A stretch of 64,000 nt of DNA from an uncultured Bacteroidia bacterium (GTDB lineage Bacteria; Bacteroidota; Bacteroidia; Bacteroidales; UBA932): NCBI GenBank assembly GCA_902762655.1, contig CACWOZ010000001.1, positions 186,001 through 250,000 on the forward strand, in the 5' to 3' direction. The position numbers and the translations under genes are program-made. The number at the start of each line of letters is the position of its first letter. The stretch's first letter is position 1. Shown here in pieces: positions 40,882 through 49,300 of this stretch. The notes under the pieces were generated by a model. The model did not search any database. It was not told the origin of the DNA and saw nothing but the letters and a program-made list of their open reading frames with translations.

Positions 40882-41673
40882 TCAATAAGGTACTTTTTCC
40901 AGATACTTGTGCACAATCTTAAGCAGACGCCCGGCATTGGAACGGTTGTTGCCGGCCACTACAAGCGAAGCCTTCCGCAGAGATGGGAATTCCCCGTCGA
41001 GAGTGCATACCGCGCCGCCCGCTTCCTGCAGCACCAGGCCAGCGGCTGCATAGTCCCAGGGCTGGAGGCGCATCTCGAAATAGAGTTCGGCCTGCCCTGA
41101 AGCCATCAGACAGAGTTCTACGGCGGCGCTGCCGAAGCGGCGGACATCGTTGCTCTGCATATATGTATCGAAGATAATGTCGTTGCAGGCCTTTGCGAAT
41201 TCCTTGCGGTAGGTGCTCATCGCAGTGAAAAGGATTGCGTCTTCGAACGCCCTGCTTGAAACGCGGATGGGTTCCCCGTTCAGAAAGGCGCCGGTGTCCT
41301 TTTCGGCAGTGTAGAGTTCGTTCCTCCAGGGGCTGTAGACGACTCCTGCTGTGAGAATTCCGCCACGGACCAGCGCTACGCTGATGGCGCAGTTCTCATT
41401 ACCCCTTGCATAGTTGGCCGTGCCGTCGATGGGGTCGATGATCCAGACGTCGCTGTGCTGCAGGTCGTTAAGGTTCTCTTCTTCGCAAAGGAAGCCGCAG
41501 CCGGGCAGCAATGCGGCCAGCCTGCCGGTGAGAAAATGCTGTACGGCAATGTCAGAGGAAGTTACCAGATTCTCGCGCGAACCTTTGTCGTGGATTTCGA
41601 ATCCGCTGTGGTGCATAAGTTTCGAGGCCTCCTGCACGATGCCGGATATCTGTTCAATAGTTATGTCTTTCAT
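40882..41673 (-). CDS. Inositol monophosphatase family protein
   Basis: 263 residues. Motif A D80-P-I-D83-G-T and E-E-E at about 64-66, motif B WDYAAAGLVLQEAGG near residue 210; all metal ligands are present. Family members hydrolyse inositol-1-phosphate, 3'-phosphoadenosine-5'-phosphate (CysQ) or fructose-1,6-bisphosphate. A SuhB/CysQ-type role cannot be separated by eye. Two bases after the YbaK gene, same operon. Confidence 0.92.
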   Translation of the reverse strand: MKDITIEQISGIVQEASKLMHHSGFEIHDKGSRENLVTSSDIAVQHFLTGRLAALLPGCGFLCEEENLNDLQHSDVWIIDPIDGTANYARGNENCAISVALVRGGILTAGVVYSPWRNELYTAEKDTGAFLNGEPIRVSSRAFEDAILFTAMSTYRKEFAKACNDIIFDTYMQSNDVRRFGSAAVELCLMASGQAELYFEMRLQPWDYAAAGLVLQEAGGAVCTLDGEFPSLRKASLVVAGNNRSNAGRLLKIVHKYLEKVPY

Positions 41674-41675
41674 AG

Positions 41676-42209
41676 TCAGATGAATGCGATTGTCTTCCCG
41701 GTGAAGGGAATGTATTTCTTAAGAAGGTCTTCGGTGAGAATCTTCACAAAACAGGTGGGAGTGCCGTCGGTGCAGGCGAACCACTTCGCTTCCGCCACGC
41801 TTCTGTCCATCACCAGATGTACGTCTGCCGCTTCCGGCAGCACCGCACTTAGAATGGTGGTCGCCCCAACCTGGACACCGGTGAGTTCAAGCAGCTTCTC
41901 TGCAGATGCGAAGGACACCCTCGGAATGCCTAGAGCCCCGCAGAAATCCCTCGTTACGAATGGCTTGTCGTCGGTGGTTACATAGAGGTAGAACTCTGTC
42001 TGCTGGCGGTTGCAGACGAAGATGGTCTTGACGATGTGCACCCCGATTTTGGCATCGATGTGCTGGCAGTCTTCCATCGTAATGCCAGGGTCGGTATCCA
42101 CTCTCTCGAATGGAATTCCCAGTTCGGAAAAAGTCTCGTAAACCTTTTTTTGTAGAGTTGTCTTGAACTCCTGCGGTGGAGTTGTAAAAATTTTGCTAAC
42201 TTGGAACAT
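41676..42209 (-). CDS. YbaK/ProX-type aminoacyl-tRNA deacylase
   Basis: 177 residues from the ATG at 42209 (MFQVSKIFTTPPQEF); an in-frame TTG upstream would place the start inside the promoter box. YbaK fold with HIVKTIFVCNRQQTEFYLYVTTDDKPF and a late VHLVMDRSVAEAKWFACTDGTPT. Expected to hydrolyse mischarged tRNA (Ala-tRNA-Pro or Cys-tRNA-Pro). The promoter box ends 9 bases before the ATG. Confidence 0.85.
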   Translation of the reverse strand: MFQVSKIFTTPPQEFKTTLQKKVYETFSELGIPFERVDTDPGITMEDCQHIDAKIGVHIVKTIFVCNRQQTEFYLYVTTDDKPFVTRDFCGALGIPRVSFASAEKLLELTGVQVGATTILSAVLPEAADVHLVMDRSVAEAKWFACTDGTPTCFVKILTEDLLKKYIPFTGKTIAFI

Positions 42210-42218
42210 AATTTGATT

Positions 42219-42226
42219 CAAAGATA
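42219..42226 (-). promoter_or_regulatory. TAnnTTTG promoter box for the YbaK operon
   Basis: TATCTTTG on the minus strand, 9 bases before the ATG, leaving at most a few leader bases. Confidence 0.65.
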
Positions 42227-42249
42227 AGTAATCTTGACGAATTAATGAT

Positions 42250-42675
42250 ATGCTGACAATTTGTTTACTGCTTTTGCTCTATTCGATGCTTAAGAAGCCT
42301 GTCGATTCGCTGGTTGAAAAGGTCAAGGATGCCAAATGGGACCGTCCGGTCCGCACTGTCTGGGGCAAAATCGTTGAGTTTTCGAAGAAAGGAGGCCGCG
42401 AAGCCACCAGAATCGTGCTGCGTTTCTATTATGCCCTTACTGAAGGAGATCTTTCCGCGACCGAGAAGGCTCTCGTTTATGCGGGAATCATCTACATCGT
42501 CGTCCCTCACGACCTGCTTCCCAAGAAAACCCTTGGCCTGCTTGGTCTTGTGGACGATACTGCCGTGGCGGCCTGGGTATACAAGAAGATACAGAAGAAC
42601 ATTACTCCGGCCATCGAGCAGAAGGTGCAGGACACACTCAATTCCTGGTTCGGTTACGATGTTGAAGTAAAGTGA
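42250..42675 (+). CDS. DUF1232 (YkvA-like) membrane protein
   Basis: 141 residues. N-terminal hydrophobic stretch, then the DUF1232 core (KALVYAGIIYIVVPHDLLPKKTLGLLGLVDDTAVAAWVYKKI, about 78-120) with the Y-x-x-x-P-x-D-L-L-P and DD motifs. Function of the family is unclear. Divergent from the YbaK gene and ten bases before the rhodanese gene. Confidence 0.82.
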   Translation: MLTICLLLLLYSMLKKPVDSLVEKVKDAKWDRPVRTVWGKIVEFSKKGGREATRIVLRFYYALTEGDLSATEKALVYAGIIYIVVPHDLLPKKTLGLLGLVDDTAVAAWVYKKIQKNITPAIEQKVQDTLNSWFGYDVEVK

Positions 42676-42685
42676 CAGTTATAAT

Positions 42686-43579
42686 ATGAAAGCGATTATG
42701 GCATTTGCTCTTTTCGGCCTGCTTTCCTGCAGCGCCACAGTCAAGAATCTCGATGTCGAACAGTTTGCCGGGGCGGTGTCCGGCGGCGCAAGGATCGTGG
42801 ATGTACGCACTCCGGAGGAGTTCGCGGAAGGATACATCCCCGGTGCCGTTAACGTCGACTGGAACGGGGGGAACTTCCTATCCGGGATAGATGCGAAGTT
42901 CGACGGCAAGGAGCCCCTCTATGTGTATTGCCGTAGCGGGCGCCGCAGTGCCGCCGCAGCAAAGGCATTGAGCAAGGCAGGATACAAGGTCTGCAATCTG
43001 CTCGGCGGATACGAGGCCTGGACTGCTGCCGGCAAGGCCATCGACCAGGACTTCAAATATGCCGCGGAACTCATCCCGGCAGGGGAGACCGTGCCGGATT
43101 TCGAATTGAATGACATCGAGGGCAAGCCGGTCAGACTGAGCGACTTCCGTGGAAAGGCCATAGTGCTTGTATTCTGGGCGTCCTGGTGCCCCGACTGCCG
43201 CGCGGAGATCCCCGAACTCAAGGCAATGCACGAGGAGTCGGATCCTGCCAGTGTGCAGTTTGTATCGGTATCCTTCGACAGGGACTTTGACACCCTCAGG
43301 CAGTTCGTGGCGGAAAACAATCTGCCCGGCATCCAGTTGTTCGATCCCGCCGGGAAAAAGGAGTCCAAGGTGGGGGAGGCCTTTGGAGTCAAGTGGATAC
43401 CTTCGCTATATCTGATAGATGCTGAAGGAAAGGTGGCACTGTCCACCGTAATGGCCTGGAAAGTTGCGGACGCCCTTGGAGGAAAACTGCCTTTGCAGGG
43501 CAAAAGGGACGCACTCTGCAGCGATGAAAGTTGTGCATTAGAGACACCGGCGATACTCACAACGCCGCAGCGACCGTAA
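42686..43579 (+). CDS. Rhodanese-thioredoxin (TlpA/ResA) fusion lipoprotein
   Basis: 297 residues. Lipobox LLSC (Cys15). Rhodanese domain at about 22-115 with active-site Cys82 in CRSGRRS. AhpC/TSA-TlpA-like thioredoxin domain at about 130-280 with redox pair WC168-PD-C171 and the cis-Pro in KWIPSLYLID. Periplasmic, membrane-anchored thiol chemistry: sulfur transfer plus disulfide reduction. A further CxxxxC pair (CSDESC) near the C-terminus. Confidence 0.9.
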   Translation: MKAIMAFALFGLLSCSATVKNLDVEQFAGAVSGGARIVDVRTPEEFAEGYIPGAVNVDWNGGNFLSGIDAKFDGKEPLYVYCRSGRRSAAAAKALSKAGYKVCNLLGGYEAWTAAGKAIDQDFKYAAELIPAGETVPDFELNDIEGKPVRLSDFRGKAIVLVFWASWCPDCRAEIPELKAMHEESDPASVQFVSVSFDRDFDTLRQFVAENNLPGIQLFDPAGKKESKVGEAFGVKWIPSLYLIDAEGKVALSTVMAWKVADALGGKLPLQGKRDALCSDESCALETPAILTTPQRP

Positions 43580-43619
43580 GCGAAAGTATTTCTCCGAGAT
43601 TATTCATACTGAATAACGC

Positions 43620-43627
43620 TATCTTTG
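43620..43627 (+). promoter_or_regulatory. TAnnTTTG promoter box for the MATE gene
   Basis: TATCTTTG, ending 8 bases before the ATG at 43636. It fixes the start at 43636 rather than the longer upstream reading. Confidence 0.65.
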
Positions 43628-43635
43628 CATCCCTT

Positions 43636-44967
43636 ATGGAAATAGCGCTCCACGGACACTACGGATACAGGCGTCTGATCGCCTCTTCGGTCCCCAGCAT
43701 CCTGATGATGCTGGTGGGGAGTATATACAGTGTGGTGGACGGATTGTTCGTTTCCAATCTCGTAGGGACATCGGCGTTCGCCGCCCTGAATATAATCTGG
43801 CCGGCAGTGATGATAGTAGGTGCCATAGGGCTGATGATAGGAACCGGTGGTTCTGCGCTGGTTTCACAGATAATGGGACAGGGAGATTACGACAGAGCGA
43901 ACCGGGTATTCAGTATGCTGATATTCTCCACCCTGGGGCTCGCTTTCCTGTTTATGGTGCCGATGCTCTTCCTGATGGAACCCCTGGCGCGCCTGCTCGG
44001 GGCGAAAGGAGAACTGGTCCATCTTTGCGTGGTATACGGCAGCATCTGCACAATTGGCCTGCCCGGCTTTATGCTGCAGATGTGTTTCCAGTCATTCTAC
44101 ATGACAGCGGAAAAGCCTCAGTTGGGCACTTTGATGTCGATAGTGTGCGGAGTTACCAATATGACGCTGGATGCCCTCTTCATAGCGGTGTTCGATTGGG
44201 GGCTCGCGGGTGCTGCCGCCGCATCTATGGTCGCCTGCTTTGTGGGAGGTTTTTATCCTCTATTATATTTTTCTAGACGCCATAATCTCAGTTCGCTCAG
44301 GATAGTCAGGACACCGTTCGACAGGAAATCTCTTCTGAAAGCAAGCAGCAACGGCCTCTCGGAATATGTCGGGAACATCTCTTTCAACGTCCTTGCCATC
44401 TGCTACAATCTGCAGTTGCTGAGGATGATGGGTGAGAACGGAGTCGCCGCATATTCCGTACTGCTCTATTACGGGTATATCTTTGCGGCGGTCTTCTTCG
44501 GTTTCAACATTACGGTCACCCCGGTTATAGGGTTCAACTACGGTGCCGGCAACAAGGTGGAACTGAAGAGCCTTCTCAGGCACTCCATCGTCCTTCTGCT
44601 GGTCCTTGGAGCATTGATGATGGTGGTATCCGAACTGTCCGCCGGACCTGCCGCCCGACTCTTCGTAGGCTATGATACCGAATTGGCGGCTCTCACGAAG
44701 CACGCAATCCGCCTGTATATGATTAGTTTCTTCATTGCCGGAATCAACCTCTTCACTTCCGCCTGGTTCACCGGGCTCGGGAACGGGAAGGTATCCGCCG
44801 TGGTCTCCTTTATACGGAATCTGGTGCTGGAACTCGGTTTTGTGTTCCTGCTGCCTGCGCTGATAGGGGCGGACGGCATCTGGCTTGCTGTGGACGCCGC
44901 AGATTTCTGCTGTCTCGTGCTCTGCGTGTCGCTGATTCTCGGATACAGGAAAAAATATGGATATTGA
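43636..44967 (+). CDS. MATE-family efflux transporter
   Basis: 443 residues from ATG 43636 (MEIALHGHYGYRRLIASSVPSILMMLVGSIYSVVDGLFVS), the normal family length with 12 helices. Two homologous MatE halves, each opening with the ..S.Y...DGLFVSN.VG and ISFNVLAICYNLQLL patterns. Exports drugs or metabolites in exchange for Na+ or H+. The longer reading, overlapping the thioredoxin gene, is rejected because of the promoter box. Confidence 0.93.
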   Translation: MEIALHGHYGYRRLIASSVPSILMMLVGSIYSVVDGLFVSNLVGTSAFAALNIIWPAVMIVGAIGLMIGTGGSALVSQIMGQGDYDRANRVFSMLIFSTLGLAFLFMVPMLFLMEPLARLLGAKGELVHLCVVYGSICTIGLPGFMLQMCFQSFYMTAEKPQLGTLMSIVCGVTNMTLDALFIAVFDWGLAGAAAASMVACFVGGFYPLLYFSRRHNLSSLRIVRTPFDRKSLLKASSNGLSEYVGNISFNVLAICYNLQLLRMMGENGVAAYSVLLYYGYIFAAVFFGFNITVTPVIGFNYGAGNKVELKSLLRHSIVLLLVLGALMMVVSELSAGPAARLFVGYDTELAALTKHAIRLYMISFFIAGINLFTSAWFTGLGNGKVSAVVSFIRNLVLELGFVFLLPALIGADGIWLAVDAADFCCLVLCVSLILGYRKKYGY

Positions 44968-44979
44968 TTTTACAAGATA

Positions 44980-45348
44980 ATGAACGGGATTTGGACTGTT
45001 TTGATGCTGATTGCTTCGAATGTTTTTATGACATTCGCCTGGTATGGCCATCTCAAATTGAGCGAAATGAAGATATCTACTGGCTGGCCGCTGATACTGG
45101 TCATACTTTTCTCGTGGGGAATCGCATTCTTTGAATACTGCCTCACCGTGCCGGCTAACCGCATCGGCTTTTCTGGAAACGGCGGACCGTTCAACCTCTT
45201 GCAACTCAAGGTGATTCAGGAAGCTATATCGCTCACCGTCTTCACGCTGATAGTGATGTTCGTTTTCAAGGGTCAGGCGATTCACTGGAACCACATCGCC
45301 GCCTTCGGCTGTCTCGTGCTCGCGGTCTTCTTTGCCTTTCTCAAATAG
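44980..45348 (+). CDS. DUF486 / DMT-like small membrane protein
   Basis: 122 residues with four helices; TVLMLIASNVFMTFAWYGHLK, FSWGIAFFEYCLTVPANRIG and LQLKVIQEAISLTVFTLIVMFVF are diagnostic of DUF486. Role unknown. 12 bases after the MATE gene, probably co-transcribed. The stop overlaps the convergent truB end by 8 bases. Confidence 0.92.
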   Translation: MNGIWTVLMLIASNVFMTFAWYGHLKLSEMKISTGWPLILVILFSWGIAFFEYCLTVPANRIGFSGNGGPFNLLQLKVIQEAISLTVFTLIVMFVFKGQAIHWNHIAAFGCLVLAVFFAFLK

Positions 45349-46327
45349 GTAGAAAAATGTTTTGCAAGTCCTCGATTCCGAGGGCGTCTTCGACGGAGAA
45401 TCCGCCGTTACGAGTACGTCTTAATGAATTAAGGAAGGCACCGCTGCCAAGGGCTTCGCCAAGGTCGCGTGCGAGTGCCCGGATGTACGTTCCTTTGCTG
45501 CAGTCTACAAGTATCTCGGCTTGCGGCAGCCCTTCCGGCACTTCTGCCACATTGATTCTGTTATTCGGGTTCTGCCGCCGGTCGTCATTCCCATCCTCGC
45601 CGGAAAAAGGCTCGGATGGAAAAGCGCCGGACGGCCGGCAGACACTCCCGCTGAGAGGCGTATCCACCCTCGGATCCGTTAGAGGGAGGGGCCCAACCGC
45701 AGGTTGGGAGGGATGAGCGGCGCAGCCGCGAACCGGATCAGCGGGAGTGTCTGCCAAGGCCGTGTATGACAGCAGTTCCAGCCCGTAGATATTGATTCGG
45801 CTGGCCTGGAGAACCCCCAGATCCTCCACGGGGAGACCGGCTTTGTAGCGTTTGCGCGCAATCTCATAAACGCGCACCCCGTCCACCGACTTGGCACTGA
45901 AAAGCGGAGCCACCTGGTCCTGCTCCCCGACGAATGACGGCAGCACCGCCCGCAAGGAATCCTCGCTGACTCCGTCAAGAGGATAGAACTGGTCTACATC
46001 CTTCTCGCGGTCATACGATGCGGTGGTTGCGCCGAAAGTAACACCGGCGATGTACTGTTTCGGTGCCTTTTGGAAAGAATCCGCCAGTTTCGTCGCTTTT
46101 CCTATGCATACCAGCAGCACTCCGGTCGCGAGCGGGTCCAGCGTGCCGGCATGCCCGACCTTCAGGTTCTTTTTGTGGAAGTGTTTTATGGCCATCCACT
46201 TGACTTTGCGTATCACATCCGCGGAAGTCCAGCGGTATGGTTTGTCGACAACCACCACTATTCCCTCAGGGTAATCTTCGATGGAATGGCTCAGCACCAT
46301 CCCGCGCTGCAATGTCAGATAACTCAT
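45341..46327 (-). CDS. truB: tRNA pseudouridine-55 synthase TruB with in-frame insertion
   Basis: 328 residues against ~230-300 in the family. GILVVDKP-like opening (EGIVVVVDKPYRWTSADVIRKVK), KVGHAGTLDPLATGVLLVCIGKATK with catalytic Asp in TLDP, and the later VDCSKGTYIRALARDLGEALG. Between LELLSYTAL (about 185) and AEILVDCSKGTY (about 265) there is ~75 residues of Pro/Gly/Ser-rich sequence not expected in TruB. This corresponds to the palindromic DNA insertion at 45632-45762 and its flank, which keeps the frame. Catalytic parts are intact, so it is probably active. Start overlaps the A2M stop by 4 bases. Confidence 0.93.
   Translation of the reverse strand: MSYLTLQRGMVLSHSIEDYPEGIVVVVDKPYRWTSADVIRKVKWMAIKHFHKKNLKVGHAGTLDPLATGVLLVCIGKATKLADSFQKAPKQYIAGVTFGATTASYDREKDVDQFYPLDGVSEDSLRAVLPSFVGEQDQVAPLFSAKSVDGVRVYEIARKRYKAGLPVEDLGVLQASRINIYGLELLSYTALADTPADPVRGCAAHPSQPAVGPLPLTDPRVDTPLSGSVCRPSGAFPSEPFSGEDGNDDRRQNPNNRINVAEVPEGLPQAEILVDCSKGTYIRALARDLGEALGSGAFLNSLRRTRNGGFSVEDALGIEDLQNIFLPI
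45632..45762. repeat. Palindromic element inserted in truB
   Basis: GGCAGACACTCCCGCTGA (45637-45654) is a perfect inverted copy of TCAGCGGGAGTGTCTGCC (45738-45755); the match extends with gaps to 45632 and 45762 (CGGCC / GGCCG). The ~83-base interior has further small hairpins (CCCAACCGCAGGTTGGG; GCGGCGCAGCCGC). It is translated as part of TruB (about residues 188-232). Confidence 0.85.
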
Positions 46328-49300
46328 CGTGCGGAAATTTCAAGTCTCCCGTTCCATGCGTCGTTCGCACGATAGTGGGGTGCATATTCACATTCTATTG
46401 TGGCCACCGGTGCCTGGAAGGAACCCGCACGGGTGACATAGAATTCTTCGCTGACCGTGGTCTTCTCTTCGGGATAAACCTCGTACCAGCATTCGATGCG
46501 GTCGGAGAGCACATTTCTGTAATATCCCCATCGGTAACCGGAAAGTTGGTTAACGGGCACCAGACCTGCTCCGAAGGGGATGGTGACCTTTACGAAACTG
46601 CGGTTCTCTTCGTTGGAAATATCGAAACTGAGTTTGATGCGGTCGCCGATGACGGCGGTGCCGGGAATCACGGCGGCGATACTCATGCCGTTGCCGGAAG
46701 CGCGGATGGCTTCGAAGGGAAGAGTATACTCCGCCTTGAGGGCAAGGACCTTGGTCTGAAGCACGCTTTCAGGGCCGGAAAGGACTGCTCCGATGGCTTC
46801 GATGTATCCGGGGTCCTGTTTCCAATCCTGCGTTTCTTTCTGAATCATTATCCATAGACGTATGCCATCCGAAATCTCGGAATGGCCGAACCTGTCCATA
46901 ATCTCCATGAGAGCGCAATGGGCATCGAGCTCGGTTTCGAGCAGGCCGCGCCAGGGCATTACTGCGTTGGGATAATAGACGCCTCCGCTCTTGTGCGGCT
47001 GTGCATATTCGACAAGCGAAGCCACGTCGGCAGCGAGCGATTTGCGGAGTTTAGTCTTTGTCCCGAGCCTGACCCCTAGTTTGGATGCAAGTGCAGGACC
47101 GCCTTCGAGCGACAGGAAGTTGTCGAGAGTCTGCACCCGGCGGGCTTTGGCGGCAATCCAGCCGTTGAGGCCGCGTTCCTTTGAGGGCACCAGATATGCC
47201 CGGACATCCTTGCGCCAGTCGGCATCGGTCTTTTCCTTGAAAGGAACCTCCGGGAAGAGGCTGCGGGTGTGCAGATACTGCTGCAGCGAGAGCCCGCGAT
47301 ACCACCATCCGTTCTTGTTCTTTTCGAACTGACGGGCGTCGATGTATTGCACGGCGGCTGTTTCATCCAGTATTCCCAAACCATGAAGTAACCTGAGTAC
47401 TACGGCAGTAACAAGAGAAGATGAATTCATCTCCGCGAACCACCCGAATCCTCCGTCGGAGTTCTTGCAGGCAAGGAGTTTCTTGATTGCTTCATCCCTG
47501 TCGAATTCCGGCGCGATGCCAAGTTTCTGGCAGAGACTCCAGGCGTAGAGAGCGCGGGCCAGGGAGATGGCGTTGTCGCAGTCCGGCTTGAGTTCAGAAG
47601 GCAGGGCATCCTGTATCATTTTCCGAATGGAAATTTCCTGAAGATCAGGGATACTCCCTTCAACATTCATGAACATCGCCCGGAGTTCAGCTTCCAGGGC
47701 CGTCTTGTCGGCACCGGCAAGAAGCACTGCGGAATGCGCCTCGGTGAGAGTCTGTACAGGTTTCTTTACAGGCACAGATACGAATACTGCATCTGAGCCG
47801 AATGTGCCGCTCTCCGGGCGGAACACTGCCTTGATGCCGAGGTTCTCAACTCCGGGGGCCTCCAGAATGAAATCCTGGTTTGCCGATTCTTTCGCCGGTA
47901 TGCTGATTTGCGATGAAGCGGTTGAAATGAGTTTTGCGGACTTGGAGTCCTTGCCATCCATCAACTGGACGGTCAAGGTGCCCTTGATATCTTTAGACAG
48001 GGCGCTGCTGAGCGCGATTCGGGCTGTGTATTTGTCGCCTTCGTACAGGAATTGCGGTTCAACCAGGCTGATCTTGACGGGGATGGTAACGACCATCTCC
48101 TTGCGAAGGACCTCGTTATGCATCTGCTTATCGTGGGCGAAGACCTGCACGTAATATGTGGAGAGTTTGTCGGCATTGGTGAACTTGAACTGCACGCGTC
48201 CGTCGGCGTTGCTGCGAAGGAAGGGTTCCCAGGCTATGGTGTTCGCGAAGTTCTCACGGACCGGGACGTCGATGTCATTGCTCTGTCCGTTGTCAGCCAA
48301 CTGGAAAGGGATAGCTTCTTCCACTATCATTTCTTCCGCCATAGGAGCTGCATCCGCAGTGGCCATCATGACCATATTGGAAGAGGCCTTGCTCATGAAT
48401 CTACCTCCTCCCAGACCGCGGACCATTATCCTCCGGCTGGACTCGTCGGTTCCCGTAATGCTGTTTACTGGAATCGAAGGCCCGGGTACGGGGATGGCGC
48501 GGATATGGCTCCAGACATTCGCTCTGTATCTTTCCGTACTCTTGTCGAAGATGGAGGCAGCAAGTTCGGCATTTGCAAGTGTCTTGATTTCAAATGTATA
48601 CTCGCTTGCGGGAGCGGTGGTGTCCAGGAAACGGGTGAATTCCAGGGGCAGGTCCCAACGATGGTCGACACGGCGGAGTTCGCTTGTATGGGTGTAGACA
48701 TTCTTGTCCTGGAAGTAGATGACGGATATTACGATCGCGTCAGGGTCGCCTCCCTTCATGGAGTAACTGACGTCCGTCTTTGCCGGACCGTCGGCAGGCT
48801 TGAACTGCTCAAGACGCTTCCACAGCAGTTTGTTGTCGTTTCCGTGAGCTTCGACCAGCATCCAGACTGGTTTGCTCCCGGCAACGACTTTCAATTCCAG
48901 ATTGCCGTCATTGTTCTTCTCATCGAAATAGTACTCCGTGCGTACGACAGGCGTGCGTTGAGGATAGATGTTTATGGATTTCTTCCATTCCATCGTCTCT
49001 CCTGTGGCGTCCACGACCTTAACATTGACTTGATACCAGTCATGATATGTGTTTGTGCTGTCTGTGGCGAATGCTATTTCGAATCTGTCTTCATTGTCCA
49101 GGGATAATTTGCCGGAGGCCCACTCTTCTCCATTGTGCAAAACTTTATAACGGATGTCCGCCCCGCTAAGGGAATGTCCTGAATAGGCATAGATTCTTCC
49201 TCCGGTACGGATCATATCTACAGGACGCTCGAATGAGCTCTTCTGGTCGAAAACAAGATCGAAAGTAGGAAGGACGAAATCATCCACTCTTACACTGCTT

